Under the pieces are notes generated by a model. The model had not been told where the DNA came from and did no database searches. It worked only from the letters and a program-made list of their open reading frames with translations. A stretch of 64,000 nucleotides of DNA, taken from NCBI GenBank assembly GCA_039720395.1, contig CM077833.1, forward strand, positions 30,911,478-30,975,477, in the 5' to 3' direction. Source of the DNA: Liquidambar formosana (lineage: Eukaryota > Streptophyta > Magnoliopsida > Saxifragales > Altingiaceae). The position numbers were made by a program, and so were the translations under genes. Of the stretch, positions 37,561-50,200 are shown piece by piece (within the stretch, counting starts at the first letter, position 1; every line of letters starts with the position of its first letter).

Positions 37561-38764
37561 TTTATAATATGTGCGAATACCATCCTTGCCCTTCTCTTGG
37601 AATGGTATTCTAGCTAGTCATTGACGTTTAACAAGGGGGAAGATTTAGTCATGCATTTTTGCTTCATGATTTTCTCCACGATTTTCGTTGTAATCATGGG
37701 GATTCCCATGTCCCACGATTTTTGCTGTAATCATGGGGATTCCCATGTTTATCCCCTTCAACAGCTGACTATCAATTTAAAGTATCCTTTTATCATTACC
37801 AATATTTGTGAATTCTGATTATAGTGGTAGTCGATTAAAGGTAAAGATTCGTTGAAATTTTTTAGGTTTGCGTATGAACCTTCGATGTAACTGTTTAAAG
37901 TGTTTATTAAGCCGGCTATGGCTATCGCATTTCTGTAATTAATTTGGGAATGAACACAGTTACTTCGAGTTTACTACATGATTTTATCGACTACTTTCAA
38001 TCTTTGTTTGTTCATGTAAATAGTTACACAAATTGGTGAGAAAATACTAGCGTCATGGGTCCAAATAATGGCATTGGGTTTGAAAATTATTGTATTTTTT
38101 GTTTCTTGAAAAATACATTTTGTTTGTTGACTCACGATTTTATCATTAGCTATATCGCTGTAATCATGGTACCCATGATTTTCTCCATTTTGTTTGTTGA
38201 AAAAAAATAATCTATTGAAACCGCTTGTAGAAAGGGGTAAGGGCTTTTTTGCCATGTCCCCTCTTAATAGACTTGAGTGTTTAATAGATTTTTAAGTAGG
38301 ACTTTAACCCGTACAAGTAGCCAAAAGTAGACTTATGGCCAATCGCCCATTATATTAGAATAAATAATATGGTTAAACTCATCAAATTTTTGGATAAAAA
38401 TGTAGGTAAAGGGTAAAAATAAAATATTTTCAGGGATAAACTAAAAAGTTGACAGGGTCAAATTTTTAAATACTCATAAATTAGTTGTGGAATAAAAAGA
38501 GGAAAGAGTTAGAGGATGAATTGCCCCTCCCTCCGCCCCTGCGCACACCTGTATTGTTCATTTTTTTTATTTTTATTTTATCTTTTTGTAAAACAAGGAG
38601 CCACATATTGTTGGGAGAATATTTCTAAAATGCCCACTTTTAGAACTTACATATATATATATATATATGCACAGAGAAGCATTAAAGACGGACAATGAAT
38701 CACTTCCTCTTCTTCTTTCATTGAAGTTAGAAAGAAGCTGAACGAATATCTGAAGAAGCTAGCG
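37561..38764 (+). promoter_or_regulatory. Upstream region of GDSL gene B
   Basis: No gene seen. Two tandem 37-bp units (CACGATTTT(C/T)G(T/C)TGTAATC, 37677-37713 and 37714-37750) lie here. A TATATATATATATATATGC run at 38650-38668 is a plausible TATA region 100 bp before the ATG. Confidence 0.45.
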
Positions 38765-41258
38765 ATGCAAATTTTCAGCATGAAACTATATTCTAATTCT
38801 AACATTCTGTGCTCCATTTCTGTTCTTCTTATTTTGTGCCCCGCCACAAAAGCTGCCGTGAAACTGCCAGACAATGAAGCATTTCCGGCAGTAATCGTGT
38901 TTGGCGATTCCATAGTCGATCCCGGCAACAACAACAATCTCACGACGCTAACCAAATGCAATTTCCCTCCATATGGCAGGGATTTTATGGGTGGAAAACC
39001 AACAGGAAGATTTTGCAATGGAAAGATCCCCTCAGACTTGATAGGTACGTACTCCATATTATGATATTAATCTCTCTCTCATGGTATGTCTTTGCTGACG
39101 TTCGTCTTATTTTTGATACCTTCTTTAGCTTAGTTGCTTCGAAAAAGCCGTTCACTCGGTTTATCCAAGCCCAAAATCCTTGGGGCAGGATTGGCAATGC
39201 ATGCTCAAGCATGTCAACTGCGAGGTGGATGCTTGAGCTTATTGACTCGCAAACAAAAATCTTGTAGGTCCTTTAGGCCTCTCCTTGCTTTACAGAACCG
39301 GATAAGAATACCGTGAGGGTTCCTTATTGGTGAATTGATGAGTTCTTTCTTAATTTTAGGAGTTAGTGTATAAATTTCAAGACAATATTTGTACCATTGG
39401 ATAGAGAACTCTTCAAGCGTCTCACATATAAAAATTCATGGCATATGGTTTAATCACATAAACCGGTCAAAGTTTGATGCTCTATTTAGTTGATTAAAAT
39501 TCATCAATTTTGACCTGTCTCGTGCAACCAAATCGTAAGTAATTTTTTGATGAATTTTCGCATGTGGGATTCTTGAAGAGTCATCTATCCAATGGTGTAG
39601 GCCTTGTCTTGTAATTTTTATTTTAACTTTTAAAATTAAAGGAAAGCTTATTAATTTACCAATGAGGAACCCTCATGGCAGCCTTACCTACGTAACCTTT
39701 ATTAGAGGAGACTTAGTTGGGCTTTGTGTGCCCAGAACTGTGGTGTGGTCATCATTTTGGGCTTTGGCCCCACTTCTCACCCAGAAAAATGGACCTCTCT
39801 ACAGTCCAGAACTAACCATGGGACCCCTCGGAAATCTATGCCCGAGTTCTTGTCAATGCAATCTAGAAATGGGCCCCATAGGCAAATTAAAACAAGTTTA
39901 GAGGGTTCTCACAGAGAGTTTGAATTTAAAATTATCTCCAAAAATTCCAATTTACTCTCAATTTTTCATGAAGCAGGAAGTTGATCTCCCATGATTTAAA
40001 TACTTTTAAAATAGTTAAATGAGTTTCCAAAATATTCACAAATTTTGAATAATCTATATTACTATATAAAGCCAATTCCCTTTGTAGTTCGACTGCACTT
40101 GAAAATACTAAAACGCTCTTATAAGTTAATAAAATTAAGAGACGATTTGGTAATTTTATTAACTTCAAAAAACCCACCACAACCTATTTCCCCTTAATTT
40201 TCTCCCATACACATATGCGATTTTAAAAACTTGAAAATTGACATAGCAATTCCACTAATGGAGTGGAAACTTGAAAGATGTGATGCACACACATCGCGTG
40301 TGCTCGATTACTAGTTGTAAAATGATAACACGTGTTTTTTCTTTGCTTGGTCTCATCCAAAACCTTGGAAAATATGGTTTATTAGTCATCACTATGATTG
40401 ATATTCACTCATCTGGATCAGGTTTTTTTTTTTATCCTTTAAAAAAAAAAAAAATACTGGCTTTGAAGTTGTGAATAAAGGTTGTTATGGTACAGGGACT
40501 ATTGATGTTATTATTCCTGTAATTGCTGTGAATAAAGGATGTTGTGAGAGCACATGCCTATTCTTTTCATTGTCAAATTCTTTCTAGATTTTTCTCTCAA
40601 ATACTATGTAATATTTTATTATAGATTTATTTTTGTTTTTTTATTCCAAATTTTTTTGCTTTGGTCTTCTTATGAAACCAAAATAATTAACTTTCTAAAT
40701 CCATTTTCACTTTCAGCAGAAGAATTGGGAATTAAAGAGCTGGTGCCGGCATATTTAGATCCCGCTTTGAAATCTACTGATCTCCCTACAGGTGTAAGTT
40801 TTGCATCTGGCGGCAGTGGATACGATCCTCTTACACCTCAGATAGTGGTACACACATCTACTTCTTCTTTCAATTTTCTTTTTTTTTTTTATATAAAAAA
40901 AGAAGCAGCAAATATTAGTTTTTTTTTTTTTTTTTTAATCATCATTTTTTGGGGGATCCAAAATCAGTCGGTTCTATCGCTAACGGATCAGTTGAGATTA
41001 TTCAAAGAATACATAGGGAAGCTGAAAGGGGTTGTTGGAGAAGAGAGAACAAATTTCATATTAGCCAACAGCATATTCTTGGTGGTATCAGGCAGTGATG
41101 ACATTGCCAATACCTATTTTCTTACCCACATCAGGGAATTGCACTATGATGTTCCTTCTTACACAAATCTTATGGTCAATTGGGCTTCAACTTTCTTGCA
41201 GGTAATTTCCTTTCATATCATTTCCACATTTTATTTCTCCTTTTCCATTTTTATATTC

Positions 41259-41289
<31 letters not shown>

Positions 41290-41914
41290 AAAAAACCCTT
41301 TAAAATTCACATATTCAATATGATTTAGGAAAAAAAACTATGTTGCAGGAAATATATAAATTAGGGGCAAGAAGGATTGCAGTTTTCAGTGCACCGCCGT
41401 TAGGATGTCTTCCATCGCAGAGAACAGTAGCAGGAGGGGTACAAAGAGAATGTGCTGAGAAATACAACGAAGCAGCACAATTGTATAACTCCAAGCTATC
41501 ATCCAAGCTGGACTCCCTTAATAGCCACCTTCCCCAATCTAGGATGGTCTATGTTGATATCTACAACCCTTTGCTTGATCTCATCCAAAACCCTGCAAAA
41601 TATGGTCCATTTTTATTATTCCTTTCATGTTCCTATTCTTGTACATAGTCATCACTATGATCCATATTCACTCATCAGGGTTTTTTTTTTTTTTTTTTTG
41701 TTTTTTTTTTTCTTAAACAGGTTTTGAAGTTGTGAATAAAGGGTGTTGTGGTACAGGGACTATAGAGGTGATCATACTATGTAACAAATTGAATCCGTTC
41801 ACATGCTCAAATGTATCCAGTTATCTTTTCTGGGATAGTTATCATCCAACAGAAAAGGCGTACAAGATCCTCATCCCTCCGACCCTCCAACGGATCATTA
41901 GTAGGTTCTTCTGA
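38765..41914 (+). CDS. EXL-type GDSL esterase/lipase B
   Basis: Five exons, 38765-39044, 40717-40847, 40968-41201, 41349-41604 and 41721-41914, total 1,095 nt and give 364 residues with all frames joining. A signal peptide (about 1-30, ending CPATKA) suggests secretion to the wall or apoplast. Block I is [14 protein letters not shown] with the nucleophile Ser; [13 protein letters not shown] is block [15 protein letters not shown] is block III, with Asp where many GDSL enzymes have Asn; [12 protein letters not shown] holds the catalytic Asp and His. This is the extracellular lipase (EXL) clade, acting on acyl esters; the substrate is unknown. Intron 1 (1.67 kb) contains remnants of another GDSL copy, so exon 1 may come from a different copy than exons 2-5. 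The reading frame is intact. Confidence 0.93.
40344..40555 (+). pseudogene. Remnant of GDSL exons 4 and 5 inside gene B intron 1
   Basis: 40344-40376 encodes a stretch like the end of exon 4 (LIQNLGKYG), and 40460-40500 one like the start of exon 5 ([14 protein letters not shown]). The DNA between them matches the gene B intron 4 (TAGTCATCACTATGAT). A short second copy of the VNKGCC stretch follows at 40524-40551. The piece has no acceptor AG and no continuation, so it is dead. Confidence 0.85.
41262..41295. repeat. Poly-C followed by poly-A in gene B intron 3
   Basis: About 18 C are followed by about 15 A, 50 bp before exon 4. It is a likely length-variable homopolymer pair and could be prone to sequencing error. 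Confidence 0.85.
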
Positions 41915-42582
41915 GGTTATTAAATTAATCACCTTCCGTGATTGATTTCCTCTGATACTACCTTAATTGCCTGATTTCCCTCCTACCAAGATTAATCATA
42001 TATGATTTTAATCATATCTAGATTTATTTCTACACTTTTGATTTCATAATGATTTGGCTATCCACGAAGGTCTTCTACTACTAAGTGGAGGACATAAACC
42101 CCCTACTAAATTATTGTGTCTACAAGGTTTTTAGCTTTAAATATATTGTATGTTTCAATTTTTTGTTTCAGAGTGAGTGTATCCCTCTATGTGATTCAAG
42201 ATTTTATTTGAAAATCCACACGTGTTTATGTATTTTTAAACCTTACAAAAATGGGATAATTCAAATTTCCATTTTCATAAACATGCCTTAAAAGCAATGC
42301 CATTAAACCCCTAGGGATTAGGTACCCAAACCTTGATAAACATGTTTAATTCCCTCGAGGGCTATCCTCAAGGCCTGAAAGGGTAGTTGAAAGGCTCAGT
42401 AACTATCCTGTGGGATGATGAGATTGCATGTGTTCAAAAGATTAATCGTGGTGTGAAGCCCTAAGACAACCTTGTTATCACATATATGATGAATTTTTTT
42501 ATTTTTTGGTTGCGAACTTGCGATCCATGATAATCTCAAAGTTTCTTGATGAAGATTGAAGAGTCCTAACTCTCGATCCTAA
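41915..42582. other. Gene B 3' region and spacer
   Basis: The first few hundred bases probably hold the 3'-UTR. No other feature recognised. Confidence 0.5.
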
Positions 42583-43541
42583 GGCCTTATTTGAGAAAAC
42601 TGTAACTTTTGCTTTTATGCAAAAACATAAGAGAATTAGAAGTTACGAGTAGCAAAAGAGAATTAGTCTCTGTTTGGAAACTGTATTTCAAAAGTGCTGT
42701 TAGAGCTGTAAGTGATTTTTTGTCTGTTTGGGAAGAACATTTGTTGAAATTGTTATAACCCTAAATTGATTGAACTGTTCCTTATAATAAATTATCATTT
42801 TTTAATATTAATGATTAGGGGTATCCTAGACCGTACTCTTATCGAAATTTGAGTTCAGACTATTCCCCTAGCAACCCTAGGTGAGATGTCCCATAACCAC
42901 ACAAACAAGGCGTCAAAACAATAACATCTGGAAAACGCACACAAGACTCGACCGCTCGACCATCCCCACAAAGGTGCATTACTAAGGATTTTGCTTACGT
43001 TGTTGTTGTTTCTTTTTTTTTTTTTTGCTTAAAATAAAGAAAAAAAAGAGAGCATGAATTGATATTTAAATAAAAAAATTATTACAAATCCAAATTTTAT
43101 GGAACCAATTCTTGAAAAAATTCCAACAAGTATAAATCAATGAATATAGGAAGGAAGAAAAAAAAATTTGAAGTTTAAATTAGGATCCTACAGGTCCATT
43201 ACCAACACATTGATACGGTAGAAGAGAGGAGCACAGCCGTAGGAGATGAGAGGGGGGTTTAAGGTGGAGCAATTATTGTTTTGTTAAAGGATATGGGTGG
43301 AAAAAATTGTTTCCATACTCAAGCATTAAGGGTAGTTTTGGAAATATAAAAAGTTATTAAAAACTTTTGCAAAAGTTGACGCCTAGATTCTGATTAGAAG
43401 CTGGGGGTAGTCTGCTTATTATAGAATCACTTTTTGAGCTTAGAAGTGATTATGATTTATGCTGCCAAACATGACAAAAAAGTGATTTTAGGCTTTAAAA
43501 AGTGATTTTGGACTAACAAAAGGTTTAGTCAAACATAGGCC
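42583..43541. mobile_element. TIR-like non-autonomous element
   Basis: The ends GGCCTTATTTGAGAAAAC and GTTTAGTCAAACATAGGCC are imperfect inverted repeats; inside, AAAGTGATTTT-type blocks recur near the right end and TAAGTGATTTTTTG near the left. No clear target duplication. Probably an old hAT-type MITE of about 0.96 kb. Confidence 0.4.
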
Positions 43542-44333
43542 TTAGCAGGCTTGATACGATACTATCTGTGCTGGGATAAGGATCATTAAAGCCCATTAGG
43601 AGTCTTTCTGTTATGAACGATCCAGTTAGCTTCGATGACCAATATGGCTTCTCTCGAGTAATTAGGTTTTGTGGATTGGGGTCAAATTTCAGCACTCAGT
43701 AGAAACAAGGCTCTAAACGCCCATAGCTGAACTTTAGGCCTAAGTCCAAAGTTCAAGCAATAAACCAATAATCTATCACGTCCCCAAAGGCACATTAAGG
43801 AAATGTTCAGGCTTCAGAGCGTGATGACAAAATTTAATTGATAACCACACAAGATTTCATGGTTTTTAATTTTTTATAAGTCTTAGGCCTATCTGATTCA
43901 TATTTGTGGGATATTAAATGTATGTAGGGTTTACGTCTTCTCATTAAAAATAAATAAAAAATAATCCTGACCAAACATGGCAGCTCATGGCATTATGTTC
44001 AGATTAAAATAAGGAACCATTAATTAGTCAGGATCACAAATGTAACATTGAAGGGTAGGCCATTGATTTTAGAGCATTTTTTTTTAAAAAAAATTTTGAA
44101 AAAGAAGAGGATAAGAATGAAAGAAATTAATGAACTGCATTAATTAGTTATTTGAGTGATTGAACCCATTATCCGCTTGCCTCGTAGTTTGGTGGTTGAA
44201 GAGGGATATTAGAGTGTAGGATTTTACGAGTTCATGATTGTATTTGAAGTCAAAAAGAAAATTAAAGCGTAATTTTATACATATCAACTGGTGTACTGAT
44301 CGATTCCTATATAGATTGGGTGCCAAAAAAATG

Positions 44334-44366
<33 letters not shown>

Positions 44367-44907
44367 AATAAAGTGATTCGTCACTCTTCTATATATTTAA
44401 TAATAATAATAATAATAATAATAATTTCAAAGCCAGAATGGCCATTATGACGTCTTTAATCAATGAAGCTCTTCCATTAGTTTGGAAGAAAACAATTACT
44501 ACCTCAGCTAAAATTTACACGAAAATCAGATTGGCAATCGCAATAGCTTATAAAGGAGCACAATTCGGTAGAGTGATTAATCTTTTTAGGAAAAATAATT
44601 CTTCAGCAAAAATTATTTAAATTTAGTATACTTTATTTTCAAGCAGATAGGAGAGTCAAGGTAGAGTGTTCCTAATCCATGGACTACGTGGGGGTGCTAG
44701 CCCATCTGAACAGCCGGGGAATTAATCATTGAAGCAATTGGAGCCCACCCCAACCCCCCCAAAAAAAAAAAAAAAAAAAAAAGAAAAAGAAAAAACCCTC
44801 ATGCCACTTCAATCAATTTTTAAAACATAAAAAATTTTAAAAAATAACTGGGAATGAAAATTTTGATAAAATCCTACGTGGCATGCCATGTCAACCTACG
44901 CTAGCTA
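43542..44907. other. Intergenic with cluster module, unit C start
   Basis: GGCAGCTCATGGCATTATGT at 43980 is the shared upstream module for unit C. Poly-A (44334-44364, 44760-44782) and ATA/AAT microsatellites (44401-44424) are present. The ORF at 44438-44620 has no recognised domain. Confidence 0.5.
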
Positions 44908-45107
44908 ACATGACACATGCCACCTTCGACGATGATTGATTGATAGATAAAAGTGATGGATACTATAGCATGTTATCATCCACGATAATAGTTCTCACAA
45001 AAACCCAACATGACACATGCCGCCTCTGATGATGATTGATTGATAGATAAAAATGATGGATACTATAGTACTACTTTATCATCCACGATGATAGTTCCCA
45101 CAAAAAC
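44908..45107. repeat. Tandem duplication, two 100-bp copies
   Basis: ACATGACACATGCC through ACAAAAACCC at 44908-45007 is repeated with few changes at 45008-45107. Exactly 100 bp separates equivalent bases. Confidence 0.85.
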
Positions 45108-47129
45108 CCTCGAGTCGTGACATGGGTAAAGCACCGACTTTGGGAAGCTTATGATTGTTAATTTGTCCTGCAATGTCATGTAATATAACGTTCAGGAATG
45201 CTATAGGGGTTAATTCCTCTAGCTTTTGCTACCGTGATGAGGCATTGGCCTGTTAGTTCCTTTTTTTTTTGGTCATATTGTCTGATTACCGGAAATAAAA
45301 TAAAATAAAATAAAATAAGCCTATTAGCGGAAAGCAAACCCAAAGAGGAATTAAAGTAAAGAAAGGAAAAAGGCAAATCTTGACCTGTACGTATTCTGGC
45401 TTTATTAAAATACTATTATTTATTTATTTATTTATTTTGCTTTGATTAATGATCTGTTCTAAGGGAATTGCCGTATGAGTGAGGTTGCTTACCGGCCTGC
45501 ATGGAGCAACCTCTACTTTTCTACTTCTTTTGCAAGAGAAAAAAAAATCACTTTTCCGCACCAACACTACCAACTTTATGTGTTATAATTAAGGCAATAC
45601 GTAGGCAACATGGGGTTCATCAAATTGTATATCTCATTACAGTTGTCAATATCATTTGGACTACAAAATAAGTAACATTTTGCGTGGAAGAAGGTGAGCT
45701 GGTGGAGATGGTCGACGACACTAGTGAATCAGTGGAACCAGTGAAGCCATAGCAACCCAAGACAATGACAGTTTTTTTTTTTGAATTTATAACTTATCCT
45801 AATTCTACTGTTTACCATATTCTCTCTCACCAAGCTAACCCTTATTGCTTAATAACAGTGATTTTGACCTTTCGAATATATCATGGATGATTCTCCACAT
45901 GGTTTTCATTAAAGTTGGAGGATTTTCCCTCTAAAAGACGGCATCTACATATGGTGAGAGTGGGCACGGCTGGACCATTAGCCTAATTTTAATTAAATTT
46001 TGATTTGACTTGAAAACAACTGGACCTATTCAAAATTTAACAAGGCTCGATAAAGATACAAACCCACCCCAATGTCCACCGCCACATAGGGACAATACAT
46101 ATATCTGATCTGGCGACCATGACAACTTGTATGTCACTAGCAATGGGTTCATTTTATTTTGCTCCAAATGCAATTATTTTATTTTCATGAGGTATCTAAT
46201 TGATGTAATACACTTATACTCATTCAAGCAATCCAATTATTTTGTTACAAAATTGTACTTTCCTCCGAATACGAATCTTGAGATTATATATTGAACAATT
46301 GATTAGAATACCAATTAACTGTTCTGTTTAAACTTTAGCTTTTGGCTGTACAAATGTGAGAGAAGTGGGTGAAAAAATGGAATTTTAATAATAATTTATA
46401 TGGCATGACATGATATGAACTATGAAGATAAGGGGGTTGAGCATCTGAGTAAAGTCATTAAATAATTTTCCCATTTCATTTTTTTAAACTCTCGCTTTTG
46501 CTTCAGAATCCTAAGGTGGAATTTTCATTTTTAAATTTTACATCGCATTAGGGTCTAGCTGTTTGGGTTAGAATTTTCACTTCTTCTTAATTTTCGTTAA
46601 CAACCAATCAAGTTTATCTTGAACATTAGTCGATTGAGAGTGGGTTATATATGAGACCGAAGGTTTGAATACCTTGATAAAAAAGAAAGAAAGAAAGAAG
46701 AGAAATATAAAAGTCACGCACCTTCCCCTAAAAAATTTAAAAAGAAGGAAAGAAATGAAAAAAGGATTGTAGAATAAGAATCAAAATTTACCACCGACTC
46801 ACTGCTTTATTATAGGAATCAAAATTTACTATAAATGGTTCGAAACTAAACTATCAAAGGAAATTCAACAATTGCAGAATTTATGATTAAAACAGGAATA
46901 ATCCAGTAGGAAAGCCACTTACGTGAAAGCAATATATGTTTGATCTTGATACTATCTTTTTCCCTAAAAAATATAAAATAACCAACCTGCCGAAGTTCTA
47001 TGTTATAAGAAAAATTAAATGGCCCTACTTTTAATTTTTCTATGATTAAATGTCACATTCTCTCTCTCTCTCTCTCTCTCTCTCGTCATTTGTGCTGTAA
47101 ATGACTAAAAGCCCACACTAAAAATTTCC
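45108..47129. promoter_or_regulatory. Upstream region of GDSL gene C
   Basis: No gene seen. The stretch 45480-46900 recurs as 54650-55400. A CT repeat at 47058-47083 precedes the TATA box. 46171-46187 holds the unoccupied equivalent of the SINE target at 54818. Confidence 0.6.
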
Positions 47130-47137
47130 TATAAATA
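47130..47137 (+). promoter_or_regulatory. Putative TATA box of GDSL gene C
   Basis: TATAAATA lies 104 bp before the ATG, downstream of a CT-rich patch, in the same arrangement as in gene A. Confidence 0.55.
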
Positions 47138-47240
47138 TATGCAAAGAGAGAATCATCCAAGAGCGACAAATCATCACTTTCTCCCTGGCCTTCTCCTCAC
47201 ACCTAAGCTAGCTACGGGAAACTCAACTCGTAACAATATA

Positions 47241-50200
47241 ATGCAGTTTTTCTCCATGAAGCTGTGTCTTTCTTCTTGGTGTTCAAACATTTTGTTCTCT
47301 ATTCATGTTTTTCTTATTTTGTGCACCACAAAAGCTATCGTAAAATTACCGGGCAATGAAACAGTTCCGGCAGTGATTGTGTTTGGAGATTCCATAGTGG
47401 ATCCGGGCAATAATAACAATCTCAACACGCTAATAAAGTGCAACTTCCCTCCTTATGGGAGGGATTTTCCGGGAGGAATAGCAACCGGAAGATTTAGCAA
47501 TGGAAAGATCCCCTCAGACTTGATTGGTACTCATAATCTCTCTCTCTCTCTACCCATAATTCTATGCTGACCTCCGTCTTATATTTATGCCTTCTTTAAT
47601 TAGCATGCATAGCTGTTTCAAATATCCATTCTATTTTGTTTTCCTGCAAATTTCATATTGTGGCATAGTAAGGCCAGTACTCACTATCCATTATGTAATG
47701 TTTGATAAACTTAATTTGTGACTAGTCCTAAGAGAGGAAGTCCGGAGTCCAATCTAAAAACCTTCTATTTTTTCAGGTTGTCTCTGAAAAATTGGCTTCC
47801 TTAATTTTATTTTATTTTTTTCTTCTTAATTTTCTTAAAAAACTTTTCTTGGTTTGTATATAACCCACTTACACAAAGTTAAAAAAACACTCACAAACCC
47901 AAACCAAAGAAAGATAAGAAACAAGCGTCCCCTCATTTAAGGGGGAGGTGAGGAGGATCGATGCATTATTATTATTATTATTATTTTGGTCAAAGCATCC
48001 ATTAAATTGACTCTTATAGTTTTCTCCCTCTCCATCCTTTTTTTAAAAAAAAAATAAAAATAAAAAATAAAAGGGAAAAAGCAATATTTTCCCTTCACCC
48101 AGAGGGCCACATTCATTTCAATTGGTTCTGGGCTGCAAAATTGTCCAGTGGGCTTAAAAAATTATGGGCTGGGTTCATCGGCTCGCTACCAAAAACACAT
48201 CAGGCGTTGGGGTCAGCACGAAACAGCAACAAACTAACAGTATTCCAACTTGGCCTGGGCTTTCGTGATTCGTCCAGGGGAACGGCTACTGCAACCCCCC
48301 AAAGGGATAAGTTGCCCCCTCTAATTTTTCAATTAAAAAAATTATTGCACAAAATTACTAAAAAGGGCTTAAGTACCCCTTGCTAGAAAATACAGACCCT
48401 TGCTGGAAAACACAAATCTGACCAATCCACCGGCGACGGCGAGGGCAGCCCCCCTCCCGTCGGCAGCCTCTTCTTCTCTTCTTTTTCTCTCTCTCTTTTT
48501 ATTTTTTTTTTCTCTTCTTTCCTTTTCTTTTCCTTTTCTTCTCCTTTTCCCTCCCGGCAGCCCTTTTTTTTTTTCTTTCCTTTTCTTTCTCTTCCCTCCC
48601 GTCGTCGGCACGCCACCCCACCGAAAAAAATGGAGGTTTTGAAAAAAACCTCCCTTGCCGGAAACACACAGATTTGACTAGCAGCAAAGGAAAAAAAAAA
48701 AAAAAAAAAGAGAGAAAGAAGAGGAGAAGAAGAGAGAAGAGGAAGAACCTCCCATTGCCGGCATCCCACCCCATCGGAAAAAATGGAGGTTTTGAAAAAA
48801 AACCTCCTTTGCCGGAAACACACGGATCTAACCAGCAGCAAAGAGAAAAAAAAACGAAAGAAAGAAAGAAAGAAAGAGAAGAAGAGGAGAAGAGGAAGAA
48901 CCTCCCGTCGCGGGCACCCCACCCCACCGAAAAAAATGGAGGTTTTGAAAAAAAAACCTCCCCCTACAGATCTGACCAGCAGAGGAAGAAAAAAAAAAAC
49001 GAAGAAGAAGAAAGAAGAGGAGAAGGAGAGAGAAGGGGAAGAACCTCCAGTCGCCGTCGCCGTCAGTCGTTCTCCTCTTCTTTCTCGGGGGGTCTTGTGT
49101 GGGGGGGGGGGGGGAGTGGGGTGGGTGAGGGCTCTTTTAGTCTTTTAAAGGGGTGGGTATATATATTTGGGGGGTGGGGATATCAAGTGGGGGTGGCTTA
49201 TCCGTTTGGAGGGTTGCAATAGGCCGCTCCCTTCGTATGGACCTCAAAACTAAACTTGGGCCTTTCTGGCCCTTATAAATTTAGTCGTCCATATACAAAA
49301 AGAACTCTAATTCCTCGTCAATGCAATCCAAATTCCATACATACAATGCATGGCCCACAAACGAAAATTAATCAACTTCATACTACTTTTGATTCTTATC
49401 TCATTTGGATAATTATGGTATGAAATGATGACATACACCTTTTCCTTTTCGTAGCATTCTATGTTTTACTTTCTCTAAAAAAAATTTGACTCTCAATTTT
49501 TATTTTTTTATTTTAGGGTTAATTACTTTTTGTACCATCAACTTTGAAAGTAATTTTAATTTAATCCATAAACTTGACATTAACTCAATTTTGAGACAAT
49601 TTTTAACATTGTGTTTCAATGTGGGATAAGGTTAACGGACGTTAAGATTTTTCACGAAGCACTCACGTGCCCCGCACGTGTTGCTAATGTGGATCCCACA
49701 TGGCATTAAACTTTCTGAGTTAATTACTTTTTTGTACCATCAATTTTAGGGTTAGTCTCAATTTAGTCTACGAACTTGACATTAACTCAATTTTGGAACA
49801 ATTTTTAACTTTGTCTTTCACTGTGGGACAGTGGTGACGGGCGTTAAGATTTTTAACGGAACAGTCAAGTGATTATTTAAACAATTATTTCAAAATTTTA
49901 AGAATTTTATGCATTTTTTTTAAAAAAAAAATTAACAACTAGGAAAATGATTATTTGAACAATTATTTCCTAAAAATCAATTTTTAAAATCAATTTCTAA
50001 ATTTTAATAATTTTCTGGATTTTTTTAAAATTAAAAATTAGGAAAATGATTATTTGAAAAATTATTTCCAAATTTTAAGAATTTTCTTTTTATAAAAGAA
50101 AAAAAAAGGAAAATGATTATTCGAAGAACTATTTCCCTAATTTTTGGTAATTTACTGAATTTTTTAGATTTTTTTAATATTATTTAACATTTATTTAGAA

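Noticed and set aside
44438..44620. 60-residue ORF with an ATG inside
   Set aside because: No domain, and it lies in the AT-rich spacer between GDSL units; the paralogous spacer at 53.5 kb does not keep it.
46615..46705. Second SINE-like stretch (GAGAGTGGGTTATATATGAG)
   Set aside because: It has a B-box-like GGTTTGAATACC and a GAAA tail, but I could not find a target duplication or a homologous empty site.
48369..49222. Several long ORFs on both strands (80-182 residues)
   Set aside because: They are translations of the GA/CT-rich 153-bp minisatellite inside a transposon: runs of Lys/Arg/Glu or Phe/Leu/Ser with no domain.
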